A stretch of 64,000 nt of DNA from assembly GCF_003628505.1 (NCBI RefSeq), contig NZ_RBZP01000003.1, positions 1-64,000 on the forward strand. Reading direction: 5' to 3'. The DNA comes from Oceanobacillus halophilus (lineage in GTDB: Bacteria > Bacillota > Bacilli > Bacillales > Amphibacillaceae). The position numbers were made by a program, and so were the translations under genes. Shown here piece by piece: positions 1 to 8,191 of this stretch. The first letter of the stretch is position 1, and each line of letters opens with the position of its first letter. The notes beneath the pieces were generated by a model. It did not search any database and was not told the origin of the DNA. It saw only the letters and a program-made list of their open reading frames with translations.

Positions 1-246
1 AACTCGGAGGAACTAAAACTAAACAATGACAATCTGAATGATATCGATGATTTGTGAAGTAAAACACTTAAAGTAACGGATGCGTTAGTTCAGGAAGGAA
101 AGAGTAGTCTATACATTAAAGAAGTAGAAGGCAAATGGTATGCAGAATTGCCTGAAACAGAATCCTATGATATAGGTACTCCTAGTATCGCATGGACATT
201 ATGTGGTGGGAGTAACGGGTGCTTATTTTTAATAAGTATTTGTTGA
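1..246 (+). pseudogene. Broken reading frame with lanthipeptide-like C-terminal tail (5' end outside window)
   Basis: Frame 1 is open from the window edge, meets an in-frame TGA at 55-57, then stays open for 62 more codons to a TGA at 244-246. No ATG or GTG follows the first stop in this frame, so the downstream part has no obvious start of its own. The conceptual C-terminus is rich in Thr, Ser and Cys (TPSIAWTLCGGSNG, then a segment ending SIC), preceded by an acidic stretch. That layout resembles the core of a lanthipeptide-type precursor. The resemblance is my reading, not a family match. The simplest explanation is a nonsense-mutated gene; a tail unrelated to RiPPs is also possible. No modification or transport genes follow downstream in the window. 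Confidence 0.35.
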
Positions 247-280
247 ATTCGAAGTGTATTACATCTGTAAAATACCGTGA

Positions 281-314
281 TATAATATAACTAAATATTC
301 TGGAGGTGATTTAA
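281..314 (+). promoter_or_regulatory. Probable -10 box and ribosome binding site of the 315 gene
   Basis: A perfect TATAAT lies at 281-286 and a strong GGAGGTGA ribosome binding site at about 302-309, six bases before the ATG. No good -35 hexamer is visible at the right spacing, so the promoter call is tentative. The ribosome binding site is convincing. Confidence 0.4.
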
Positions 315-572
315 ATGAACTGGGAAGATGTACGCCAAGCATTTCCGAAACACTGGGTTTTGATAGAAGCAACGGGGGCGTATACAAATGGGCAAAGTGA
401 GCGGATCTTAGAAGAGATTACCCCTTTGAAAAAGTTTTCCAATTCTCCAGAGGCGATGAGAGCATATCAGGAAATCCATCGGGAAGAACCTAATAGAGAA
501 TTATATGTTCTTCACACAAGTCGTAAGAGGCCCAATATCATTGAGAAAAAACGGGTAGGTGTCAGGAGATAG
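315..572 (+). CDS. Small conserved-looking protein of unknown function (85 aa)
   Basis: A soluble, charged protein without signal peptide or membrane segment. The N-terminal half (WEDVRQAFPKHWVLIEA) and the basic C-terminus (HTSRKRPNIIEKKR) suggest a small globular fold, but I recognise no named family. The start is fixed by GGAGGTGA at ideal spacing before ATG. Its stop TAG shares its last base with the GTG start of the next gene, so the two are translationally coupled. This pairing of a small protein with a retropepsin-like gene suggests they are partners; the function is not evident. Confidence 0.75.
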   Translation: MNWEDVRQAFPKHWVLIEATGAYTNGQSERILEEITPLKKFSNSPEAMRAYQEIHREEPNRELYVLHTSRKRPNIIEKKRVGVRR

Positions 573-859
573 TGAAAAAACTGATGATAGATAATGGTTT
601 ATTGCTTGCGGACATGGAACTAACATTTAGGGGAAAATCTCTTCATCTGCAACGTGTATTAGTGGATAATGGATCAGGTAGTACCGTTATATCAACGGAC
701 TTAGCTGAAACAATAGGTATTGTAGCAGAAGAGAATGACATGATATATCGTATCAGTGGGATAGGCGGTTCAGAGTTTGTATATTCGAAGACGGTTGATT
801 TAGTAAAAGTAGGAGAAATGCAAATAACAGAGTTCACTTTGGAAATTTTCTCTCCCTAA
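572..859 (+). CDS. Retropepsin-like aspartic protease domain protein, C-terminally truncated (95 aa)
   Basis: The segment RVLVDNGSGSTVISTDLA (residues about 28-45) matches the active-site loop of single-domain retropepsin-like (A2/clan AA) proteins, where the catalytic Asp usually sits in D-[ST]-G. Here the triplet is D-N-G, a non-standard residue next to the catalytic Asp. IGGSEFVYSKTVD fits the following flap region. Family members I know continue about 30-40 residues with a GIIGMDFL-like block; this one stops after FTLEIFSP, and no other frame restores it. It is likely a truncated or decaying gene. The GTG start overlaps the previous stop. Single-domain retropepsins dimerise, so loss of the C-terminal strand would probably abolish activity. 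Confidence 0.65.
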   Translation: MKKLMIDNGLLLADMELTFRGKSLHLQRVLVDNGSGSTVISTDLAETIGIVAEENDMIYRISGIGGSEFVYSKTVDLVKVGEMQITEFTLEIFSP

Positions 860-945
860 AGTGAACCCGTTATTCTATTAGAGTAGTTTCCTCTTAAGTA
901 TTTTTTCGTAACTATGGTGGAGTTGGTAGAAAGTACGGTGTAAAT

Positions 946-2799
946 TTATCTTCTCAAACGGTAGCGAAGCAATCTCATACCATTTAATATAACTACCAAG
1001 ATACTTAATTCGTGAACCAACATTCCGATGGACATGTTCATCCATTCGCTAAATAGTAGGCTAGCAAGTAAAATCAATACCACACCTACCGCGATGAAGA
1101 TATTTTGTTTCATGTTGTTTGAGGTTGATTTTGTCAGGCCTAATGCGTGTGGTAAACGACTAAAGTCAGAGTTCATTAACACCACATCTGATGTTTCAAT
1201 CGCAACATCTGTTCCACTTCCCATAGCTATTCCGATATCTGCTAAGGCTAAGGAAGGACTATCATTCACTCCGTCACCGACAAAGGCAATGATTTGACCT
1301 TTTGCCTGCATTTCTTCAATATATGCAGATTTTCCTTCTGGAAGCATATGACCGTGTGCTTCTGTTAAGCCAAGTTCACGTGCAACTAAATCAACGGTTC
1401 CTTGGTTGTCCCCTGAAAGAACGACTAGGTTTTTGACTCCTAGTTTTTTCAGGTGTTGAAGATCTTTTTTAACACCTGGACGGATTTGATCGCGAATACC
1501 CATTAGAACTTTTAATTCTCCGTCGACTGCGGTTAATACAAGAGAGTTCCCGTTTTTCTCAAAACGTTCAACGTCTTTTTTCGCTTTTTCGCTTAATTCT
1601 ACATTTTCTTTTTCCATTAAAGCTACGTTACCAACGGCTATACGATGACCATATACTTTTGCTACAACTCCGCCACCTTTAACGACTTCTGTATCTTCCA
1701 CAGTAGAGAAAGTTGTCTCACCAATATCTTGTAGGACAGCCTTTGCAAGTGGGTGATCTGATTCCCGTTCCACACTAGCTAAGTATCCTAGAACTTCCTC
1801 CGTGTTATTTCCATAAAATTCTTTTTCGGCAACTTCAGGGTTTCCTACGGTCAATGTTCCTGTTTTATCAAAAACGATCGTATCTACTCTGCTAAAGTCA
1901 TTGATCACTTCACTACCTTTTAGAAGTACACCATTACGTGCACCATTTCCAATACCAGCGACGTTTGATACAGGTACCCCGATGACCAATGCTCCAGGAC
2001 ATCCTAAAACGAGAATCGTGATAGCTAATTCAACATCTCTTGAGAATAACCAAACAATAAAACCAAGGATTAAAACAGCTGGTGTATAGTATTTCGAAAA
2101 TCGATCAATAAACCGTTCTGCTTCTGATTTGGAATCCTGTGCTTCCTCTACTAATTCGATAATTCTGCCAAATGTTGTATCTTCTCCAACACGGTCCGCT
2201 CGAATTTGAATGGTTCCATTTTCTAAGATAGTACCTGCAAATACTTCTGAACCAACCTTTTTACCTACTGGCACAGATTCTCCAGTGATGCTTGCTTCAT
2301 TAATATGACCTTCACCAATTAACACCGTCCCATCAACTGGAACTTTTGCACCGGTTTTAACCAACAAGATATCATCTTCGTCTACATCATCGACATCTAC
2401 TTCTTCAAATTCCCCATTTTCCATTTGCTTTAAAGCACTCTCCGGAGCCAACTCGGTTAATTCCTTAATGGCTGAGCGTGTTTTGTTCAAGGTACGTTGT
2501 TCTAAATAAGAACCAAATAAGAATAAGAAAGTGACAATGGCTGACTCTTCATAGTTTTGAATTAAAACAGCGCCAACAACAGCAATCGTGACTAATACAT
2601 CAATACTGACTACTTTTACTTTCAATGCCTGATAGGCTTGGATCGCAATCGGTGCTACACCAAGAATCGATGCAATGATCAGTGACCAATTGAAAATAAC
2701 CATGTTATCTAAACCAAATCGTCCAAAGAATCCTAATACAATTAAAATCGCACTGATGAGCGTAATGGCATTCTTCTTACTTAATATAAATCTTTGCAT
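946..2799 (-). CDS. P1B-type heavy-metal-transporting ATPase with CPG motif (617 aa)
   Basis: A membrane ATPase exporting or importing a metal ion. Visible P-type landmarks, numbered from the start used here: TGES actuator loop near 172, DKTGTLT phosphorylation site with Asp311, ESDHPLAKAV (P1B-type HP motif), and GDGVNDSPSLA hinge motif. The transmembrane metal site reads CPG (267-269) instead of CPC, SPC or CPH. There is no N-terminal HMA domain and no CxxC, so it is a short form. I chose the second ATG, preceded by GGAGG at good spacing; an upstream ATG at 2820 has a weaker AAGGAG and would add 7 residues. Substrate unclear: Zn/Cd, Fe and Cu branches are all possible. No metalloregulator gene is adjacent. 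Confidence 0.88.
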   Translation of the reverse strand: MQRFILSKKNAITLISAILIVLGFFGRFGLDNMVIFNWSLIIASILGVAPIAIQAYQALKVKVVSIDVLVTIAVVGAVLIQNYEESAIVTFLFLFGSYLEQRTLNKTRSAIKELTELAPESALKQMENGEFEEVDVDDVDEDDILLVKTGAKVPVDGTVLIGEGHINEASITGESVPVGKKVGSEVFAGTILENGTIQIRADRVGEDTTFGRIIELVEEAQDSKSEAERFIDRFSKYYTPAVLILGFIVWLFSRDVELAITILVLGCPGALVIGVPVSNVAGIGNGARNGVLLKGSEVINDFSRVDTIVFDKTGTLTVGNPEVAEKEFYGNNTEEVLGYLASVERESDHPLAKAVLQDIGETTFSTVEDTEVVKGGGVVAKVYGHRIAVGNVALMEKENVELSEKAKKDVERFEKNGNSLVLTAVDGELKVLMGIRDQIRPGVKKDLQHLKKLGVKNLVVLSGDNQGTVDLVARELGLTEAHGHMLPEGKSAYIEEMQAKGQIIAFVGDGVNDSPSLALADIGIAMGSGTDVAIETSDVVLMNSDFSRLPHALGLTKSTSNNMKQNIFIAVGVVLILLASLLFSEWMNMSIGMLVHELSILVVILNGMRLLRYRLRR

Positions 2800-2962
2800 A
2801 TTAATTACCTCCAACTTCATCTTCTTTTTACTCCTTGTTGATGACTCTAGTATAGAATGTTTTTAAGAAATAAAAATTGATGCAAGTCAAGTTACGAGAT
2901 TAATATTTCTTATCATTCGCTTGAGATATATCATAAAAAGAACAAATTCCCTGGAAGAGCGG

Positions 2963-2990
2963 GGGGACAGAGGGACAGGTTCCTCGTCCC
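2963..2990. repeat. Short imperfect inverted repeat (GGGACAGAGG / CCTCGTCCC)
   Basis: A GC-rich palindromic patch in AT-rich DNA between the ATPase promoter and the tandem array. It resembles the short GGGAC...GTCCC elements scattered through many Bacillaceae intergenic regions. Only one copy is visible in this window. Confidence 0.5.
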
Positions 2991-3140
2991 ACCCATTTTT
3001 GATAGTTTGTTAGATGATGAGCAAGATGATTAGACAAAAACTAGGACGACAAAAAGGTTTAATCTAAGACTTTTTAATCGTGTTATTAGATGTTTTTGTT
3101 CAATTAACGAGCATTCCTGTAAATACCAGTTCATACGTTC

Positions 3141-3635
3141 CATCTATCAACCGGGGGGAACGTCCTATCAACCGCCATCCTCCATCAATCAACCGGGAGG
3201 AGCGCTCAATCAACCGCCATCCTCCATCAATCAACTGGGAGGGGGGCTCAATCAACCGCCATCCTGCATCTATCAACCGCGATGGACGCTCAATCAACCG
3301 CCTTCTTCCATCAATCAACCGGGAGGAGCGCTCAATCAACCGCCATCCTCCATCAATCAACCGCGATGGACGCTCAATCAACCGCCTTCCTCCATCAATC
3401 AACCGCGATGGGCGCTCAATCAACCGCCCTCCTGCATCAATCAACCGCGATGGACGCTCAATCAACCGCCTTCCTCCATCAATCAACCGCGATGGACGCT
3501 CAATCAACCGCCTTCCTCCATCAATCAACCGGGAGGAGCGTTCAATCAACCGCCCTCCTGCATCAATCAACCGGGAGGAGCGCTCAATCAACCGCCTTCC
3601 ACCTTCTATCAACCGATCGGGCCCTCCATTAACCA
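3141..3635. repeat. 42-bp tandem array made of two 21-bp half units, about 11-12 copies
   Basis: The core TCAATCAACCG recurs every 21 bp through about 490 bp, with alternating inserts (GGGAGGAGCGC or CGATGGACGC type, then CCATCCTCC or CCTTCCTCC type), giving a 42-bp higher-order unit. Because 42 is divisible by three and no unit contains a stop, several frames on both strands stay open, including a 205-codon plus-strand frame and a 189-codon minus-strand frame. Neither has a ribosome binding site, and the predicted peptides are just repeated SINR or RLIE blocks, so I treat this as non-coding minisatellite-like DNA. It lies between the ATPase promoter and the 3' end of the LysR gene. Confidence 0.92.
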
Positions 3636-3693
3636 TGTACATGGTTTCCGTCTCAGGCATGATATTCATTAAAAATGATGGGAATAAAATAGT

Positions 3694-4581
3694 CTAGTTT
3701 TTATGATGAAATTGTTCGATAACAAAGTCAATAAAATATCTACTCGTGATGGGTAATGTTTTTTTATCTTTGAAAGCCATTCCAATGGTACGAATAATGG
3801 GTGGGGATATTTTTTTAGCCACCAATTGATAGTTGATACGATTTAACACCAATTCAGGTAAAATAGAAATTCCTAGACTATTTTCCACCATTGCCATGAT
3901 CGTATAGTCATCATGAACACGAAATTGGATATTTGGCTGTAACTGTTGTGCTTTAAAAATTTCCAACGGTTCACTTAATTCTCCTTCGTCTAGAAGAATA
4001 AAAGGTTCATTAGATAACTCCTCGACAGTCACTGAATCCTGATGGGCAAGAGAATGATCATGAGGTAAAACGGCAAGCATTTCATCATGCTTTAAAGGGA
4101 TTGTTTCCAAATCGGTAACTGCATCCGGATTCACAAAACCAAAATCAACACTGCCTTCCTTGATATATTGGACAATACTTGTATATTCACCTTGCTGTAA
4201 CTGGAAGTGCACGGAAGGATACATCTTTTTAAAGTCCTTGATTAATACTGGAAGCCAGTTGCTAGATATGCTGGAAAAGGTTCCAATTCGTATGTTTCCC
4301 CTTTGTAAACTTCTCATTTCTTTGCTTTTTTCGATTAGTTCCCGGTGTGCATAGTTTACCTTTTTAATATATGGTAAAAATTGTTCTCCATCAGACGTTA
4401 GACTAATTCCTTTCCGCGAGCGGACAATTAATGTTGTTGCAAGTTCACTTTCTATCGATTGAATCATTTGGCTAACTGCCGATTGGGTGTATCTCAAATC
4501 TTCTGCAGCTTTGGTAAAACTACCTTTTTCTAGTACCTTTAAAAAGATTTCATAACGATTGATTTCTATCCCTCCTAACAT
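3694..4581 (-). CDS. LysR-family transcriptional regulator divergent from azlCD (295 aa)
   Basis: Winged helix-turn-helix at residues about 5-65 (SFTKAAEDLRYTQSAVSQMI) followed by a periplasmic-binding-like effector domain from about 90 (GNIRIGTFSSISSNWLP). The gene is transcribed away from azlCD with only about 95 bp between the starts, so it probably controls that exporter, with a branched-chain or related amino acid as ligand (inference). In B. subtilis azlCD is controlled by an Lrp-type protein (AzlB), so a LysR here is a replacement. The start is odd: ATG at 4581 has no good ribosome binding site, whereas AGGAGGG lies inside the first codons, just ahead of the ATA GAA ATC codons where homologues usually begin. 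Confidence 0.88.
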   Translation of the reverse strand: MLGGIEINRYEIFLKVLEKGSFTKAAEDLRYTQSAVSQMIQSIESELATTLIVRSRKGISLTSDGEQFLPYIKKVNYAHRELIEKSKEMRSLQRGNIRIGTFSSISSNWLPVLIKDFKKMYPSVHFQLQQGEYTSIVQYIKEGSVDFGFVNPDAVTDLETIPLKHDEMLAVLPHDHSLAHQDSVTVEELSNEPFILLDEGELSEPLEIFKAQQLQPNIQFRVHDDYTIMAMVENSLGISILPELVLNRINYQLVAKKISPPIIRTIGMAFKDKKTLPITSRYFIDFVIEQFHHKN

Positions 4582-4592
4582 TAGCTTTTCTT

Positions 4593-4626
4593 ATGTAAGT
4601 ATCATAAAAATTAATTTTACTTATGT
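4593..4626. promoter_or_regulatory. Candidate LysR operator between the divergent genes
   Basis: Imperfect inverted arms ATGTAAGTA (4593-4601) and TACTTATGT (4618-4626) flank an AT-rich spacer in the short gap between the LysR gene and azlC. Position and symmetry fit a LysR-type binding site; this is an inference from layout only. Confidence 0.4.
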
Positions 4627-4676
4627 CAATTCATCTGATAGAATCAAAACAATTTAATCATCAGGGGGGACTTGAT

Positions 4677-5393
4677 ATGATGGGGAATCTTGCAGCATGG
4701 AAAAAAGGGGTGATTGATGGGATTCCGATTGGTCTGGGTTACCTTTCTGTTTCCTTCAGTTTTGGAATTATCGCTGCAACTGCTGGGCTGCATATAATAG
4801 AAGCTGTCATGATGTCGGCTACTAATTTCACTTCTGCTGGTCAATTTGCTGGCGTCACATTAATTGCATCGTCTGCTCTATTAATGGAGATGGCGCTAAC
4901 TCAGTTTATTATTAATTCACGCTACTTTCTCATGTCAGCTGCTCTATCGCAAAAAATGGACCCGAAGACGTCAATGGTTCATCGAATAATCATGGCTTTT
5001 GGGATAACAGATGAGGTGTTTGGTGTATCCGTGGCAGTAAAAGGGAAGTTAAATCCTTATTATACTTATGGGGTAATGAGTGTCGCTTTACCAGGTTGGA
5101 CGCTCGGTACGTTCTTAGGAGCTTATTCAGGTGATTTACTTCCACCAAGTATCGTAAGCGCTTTGAGTATTGCACTTTATGGAATGTTGCTTGCTGTTAT
5201 TTTACCTCCGGCGAAAGGAAATAACATTTTATCGGCATTAATCATTATCTCCATGGTTGGCAGTTGGTTATTTAGTCAAGTGCCATATCTGCAAAACATC
5301 TCGAGTGGTGTAAAAATCATTTTATTAACTTTCATCATTGCTGGGATTGCGGCCGCACTGTTCCCAGTGAAGGGGGAGGCAAGAAATGGATAG
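4677..5393 (+). CDS. azlC: AzlC family branched-chain amino acid exporter subunit
   Basis: A polytopic membrane protein of 238 residues with the N-terminal block GVIDGIPIGLGYLSVSFSFG typical of AzlC. It forms a two-component exporter with the small AzlD subunit and is expected to export branched-chain amino acids or analogues. I chose ATG 4677 because a G-rich ribosome binding site (AGGGGGGAC) precedes it; the longer frame from 4623 starts inside the putative operator. It overlaps azlD by 8 bp, indicating translational coupling. Confidence 0.9.
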   Translation: MMGNLAAWKKGVIDGIPIGLGYLSVSFSFGIIAATAGLHIIEAVMMSATNFTSAGQFAGVTLIASSALLMEMALTQFIINSRYFLMSAALSQKMDPKTSMVHRIIMAFGITDEVFGVSVAVKGKLNPYYTYGVMSVALPGWTLGTFLGAYSGDLLPPSIVSALSIALYGMLLAVILPPAKGNNILSALIIISMVGSWLFSQVPYLQNISSGVKIILLTFIIAGIAAALFPVKGEARNG

Positions 5394-5688
5394 AGTTTAC
5401 CTTTATCTCCTTGTTATGGCAGTTGTCACCTATCTCATTCGGTTGTTGCCACTTACTTTGATTAGAAAGGAAATTAAAAATACGTATATAAAGTCTTTTT
5501 TGTACTATGTTCCATACGTCACTTTGGCGGTAATGGTGTTTCCAGCTATTTTGGATTCCACTGCTTCGCCAATTTCAGGATTGATTGGTTTTTTGATTGC
5601 AGTTATTTTTGCTTATTCTGGTGCCAGTCTGTTTAATGTTGCACTTATTGCTTGCCTATCCGTGTTTATTGTGGAGCGTTTCATTTAA
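5386..5688 (+). CDS. azlD: AzlD family exporter subunit (100 aa)
   Basis: A small hydrophobic protein with about four membrane segments and the RLLPLTLIRKEIKN motif near the N-terminus seen in AzlD proteins. It overlaps azlC (start inside the last codons, ribosome binding site GGGGGAGG within azlC). It is the partner subunit required for AzlC-type amino acid export. No terminator with a T-run follows directly; a palindromic element lies 34 bp downstream. Confidence 0.9.
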   Translation: MDRVYLYLLVMAVVTYLIRLLPLTLIRKEIKNTYIKSFLYYVPYVTLAVMVFPAILDSTASPISGLIGFLIAVIFAYSGASLFNVALIACLSVFIVERFI

Positions 5689-5721
5689 TCTGATTTCAAT
5701 ATATACATAGTATAGTGAATT

Positions 5722-5771
5722 CAGGTGTCAGTCCTCTCTGATCAGTTTTAGAACTGTGGGGCTGACACCTG
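5722..5771. repeat. Inverted repeat CAGGTGTCAG / CTGACACCTG downstream of azlD
   Basis: Perfect 10-bp arms at 5722-5731 and 5762-5771 enclose about 30 bp. It could terminate azlCD transcription in either direction, but no T-run follows. It looks more like one of the mobile-looking palindromic intergenic repeats common in Bacillaceae. Confidence 0.6.
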
Positions 5772-5814
5772 TAATTGTTTATCGCCACGTTCCATACCCT
5801 TAAGGACTTAAACT

Positions 5815-5990
5815 ATCTACAAAATAATCCATTACGGACTACGCTTTCCGCGAGGAGGCTGAAGCCGTGCCCGCGAACCGCAAGTATTCTGCCGGAGCGA
5901 AGACCCCACAAAATATTCATGATTGTAAGCGAGAGCTACACTATTCTTAATTAAATAAGTCAGCAGTTTCTATCAAATCCTACCTACTAA
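5815..5990 (-). repeat. Dispersed repeat element, copy 1 (reverse orientation)
   Basis: Read on the minus strand, this stretch matches 51113-51290 along most of its length. Shared blocks include TTGATAGAAA, AGAATAG, AGCTCTCGCTT, TTCCGGCAGAA-like, GCGGGCACGG and TTCAGCCTCC. It carries no coding frame of note and fills most of the azlD-opuCA gap. The remaining DNA of that gap (5991-6229) is AT-rich and I see nothing identifiable in it. Confidence 0.75.
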
Positions 5991-6231
5991 GAAACAAAAA
6001 ACTCACGAAATGATTATATTTCCTATAACCATGAGAATCGTATTTTCGTTCAGTATTTAAAAATTGCAAGCTTTCATGTGATTTATAAACAATATCTGCT
6101 CGGACAGATAATCACTCATCAAATCCCCAATATTTGCTAAGCAAGCATCTATATTAAAACGCTTTCTCATCATTTACAAGTTACATAGAGTAGAAAAACG
6201 ACGAAATTTGGCGGAATTGTACGATAAACAC

Positions 6232-6268
6232 TTTATAAAGTTTGTGCAATTAAAAGTTTATAAAGTTT
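6232..6268 (+). promoter_or_regulatory. Direct repeats TTTATAAAGTTT upstream of opuCA
   Basis: Two identical 12-bp copies sit at 6232-6243 and 6257-6268, starts 25 bp apart. The first extends to a perfect palindrome ACTTTATAAAGT (6230-6241). They lie about 100-130 bp before the opuCA start, in the presumed promoter region. They are good candidates for operators of the GbsR-like regulator encoded in the same cluster; that link is inference. Confidence 0.45.
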
Positions 6269-6364
6269 TCAAGTTGTATGGACTTATTTGGAGTTTTTGC
6301 AGCCCAGTTTTTTTCTTTATACTTAAAAACAGTGATTCAACAAGAATACTTACGGAGGTGCGTC

Positions 6365-7516
6365 ATGTTAGAGTTTAAAAATGTAACGAAACGATACGAC
6401 GGAAAAACAGCAGTTAAGAATTTGAATCTAAACATAAAAAAAGGGGAATTTGTTTGTTTTATCGGACCTAGTGGTTGTGGGAAAACAACGACGATGAAAA
6501 TGGTGAATCGCTTAATTGGTATATCTGGAGGAGATATTCTTGTAGAAGGCAAGAATATCAAGGAACAAGATGCTGTTGAATTACGCAGATCTATTGGGTA
6601 TGTTATTCAACAAATTGGTCTGATGCCTCATATGACGATTAAGGAAAATATTGTACTTGTTGGTACATTGCTTAAATGGTCGAAAGAGAAAAAAGATCAG
6701 AGAGCACGTGAATTACTTAAGTTAGTAGATTTACCGGAAGAATACTTGAATAAATATCCACATGAATTAAGTGGAGGACAGCAACAGCGAATCGGTGTAC
6801 TACGTGCACTTGCAGCAAATCCACCATTGATTTTAATGGACGAGCCATTTGGTGCACTCGATCCAATTACGAGAGATTCTTTGCAAGATGAGTTTAAAAA
6901 GCTTCAAAAAGAGCTGGGCAAAACCATTGTTTTTGTTACACATGATATGGATGAAGCACTGAAGCTGGGAGACCGTATTGTCATTATGAAAGACGGAGAA
7001 GTCGTTCAAGCGGACACTCCAGATGAGATTCTTAGAAATCCTGCAAATGAGTTTGTGGAAGAATTCCTAGGAAAAGATCGTCTAATTCAAGGTCGTCCTG
7101 ATGTTACGACGGTAGAGCAGATTATGGAAAATAAACCTATTACTGTTCCAGTTGGTACAACGTTACGGGATGCTATTTCGATTATGCGTGATAAACATGT
7201 AGATTCGCTTCTTGTTGTGGATTCAGCTAATGTATTAAAAGGCTTTATTGATATTGAGTCTATTAATCTAAACCATAAAAAAGCAAAAGTAGTGGATGAA
7301 ATCATGGAGGAAGGAATTTATACCGTATCTCATCATAGTTTACTCCGTGATACGATTCATAAGATCCTTCGCCGTGGAGCGAAATATGCTCCTGTTGTAG
7401 ATGATAACCAACGTCTAGTCGGGATTGTTACAAGAGCAACGCTTGCGAACCTTGTGTATGACACCATCTGGGGCGATGGAACAGAATTAGAAGAATTAAC
7501 TCAAGCTGCAGAATAG
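6365..7516 (+). CDS. opuCA: Osmoprotectant (carnitine/betaine/choline) ABC importer, ATP-binding subunit
   Basis: A 383-residue ATPase with Walker [10 protein letters not shown] (about 35-43), signature LSGGQQQR, Walker [10 protein letters not shown] and two C-terminal CBS domains (about 255-375), the architecture of OpuCA/OpuBA. CBS domains in this family take part in ionic-strength or nucleotide gating. I chose ATG 6365, preceded by ACGGAGGTG; the frame extends 29 codons upstream without a ribosome binding site. It heads a run of same-strand genes with gaps of about 0-80 bp that continues to the thioesterase at 14498, so it is probably the first gene of a carnitine/betaine operon. Confidence 0.93.
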   Translation: MLEFKNVTKRYDGKTAVKNLNLNIKKGEFVCFIGPSGCGKTTTMKMVNRLIGISGGDILVEGKNIKEQDAVELRRSIGYVIQQIGLMPHMTIKENIVLVGTLLKWSKEKKDQRARELLKLVDLPEEYLNKYPHELSGGQQQRIGVLRALAANPPLILMDEPFGALDPITRDSLQDEFKKLQKELGKTIVFVTHDMDEALKLGDRIVIMKDGEVVQADTPDEILRNPANEFVEEFLGKDRLIQGRPDVTTVEQIMENKPITVPVGTTLRDAISIMRDKHVDSLLVVDSANVLKGFIDIESINLNHKKAKVVDEIMEEGIYTVSHHSLLRDTIHKILRRGAKYAPVVDDNQRLVGIVTRATLANLVYDTIWGDGTELEELTQAAE

Positions 7517-7529
7517 GAGGCAGATAAAT

Positions 7530-8174
7530 ATGATGGAATTTTTTGCAACGCATGGTAACGATCTTTTAATTAAAACGTGGGAACATTTGTATATATCTCT
7601 TGCCGCTATTCTTTTAGGAGTCCTAGTTGCTATTCCACTTGGTATCTTGCTTTCTAGAGTACCTAATTTTGCCGATCGATTTATTTCATTTATTGGTATT
7701 CTACAAACCATTCCAAGTCTAGCAATACTTGCATTCTTTATTCCAATTTTAGGTGTAGGTAAGTTACCAGCAATTCTTGCGCTATTCTTCTATTCCTTAC
7801 TACCCATTTTACGTAATACGTATATTGGAGTGCGTGAGGTTGATAAAGGAGTGGTAGAGGCAGGAAGAGGTATGGGAATGAGTAACTGGCAGTCCATTAT
7901 GAAAGTAGAATTCCCAATGGCACTACCTGTTATTATGGCTGGTGTTCGTTTATCTACCGTCTATTTAATCGGTTGGGCAACATTAGCGGCCTTTATTGGA
8001 GGTGGGGGTCTAGGTGATTTTATTTTTGACGGATTAAACTTATATCAACCAGCATTAATAATTGCAGGTACCGTACCGGCAACCATTCTTGCCTTAATTG
8101 CGGACCGCTCACTTTCCATGATAGAAAACAAATTAACTCCCGAGGGTTTAAAGAATTCATATAAGACAGCATAA
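7530..8174 (+). CDS. opuCB: Osmoprotectant ABC importer permease
   Basis: A 214-residue integral membrane protein of the OpuCB/OpuBB type. The EAA-loop region is visible as [20 protein letters not shown] (about 108-127), followed by [14 protein letters not shown]. It follows opuCA by 13 bp with AGGAGG upstream. It forms the channel with the second permease (9120-9782) and would couple to OpuCA. ATG 7530 and ATG 7533 are both possible starts. Confidence 0.93.
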   Translation: MMEFFATHGNDLLIKTWEHLYISLAAILLGVLVAIPLGILLSRVPNFADRFISFIGILQTIPSLAILAFFIPILGVGKLPAILALFFYSLLPILRNTYIGVREVDKGVVEAGRGMGMSNWQSIMKVEFPMALPVIMAGVRLSTVYLIGWATLAAFIGGGGLGDFIFDGLNLYQPALIIAGTVPATILALIADRSLSMIENKLTPEGLKNSYKTA

Positions 8175-8191
8175 TTACGGAGGTGACACGT

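Noticed and set aside
3141-3635. Possible CRISPR array
   Set aside because: Units are contiguous 42-bp (21+21) repeats with no unique spacers and no cas genes nearby.
3080-3697. 205-codon plus-strand and 189-codon minus-strand ORFs over the 42-bp array
   Set aside because: Both are translated repeat with no ribosome binding site; openness follows from a period divisible by three without stops.
6278-6364. N-terminal 29-residue extension of the OpuCA frame
   Set aside because: No ribosome binding site, unlike ATG 6365, which follows ACGGAGGTG and matches the family start.
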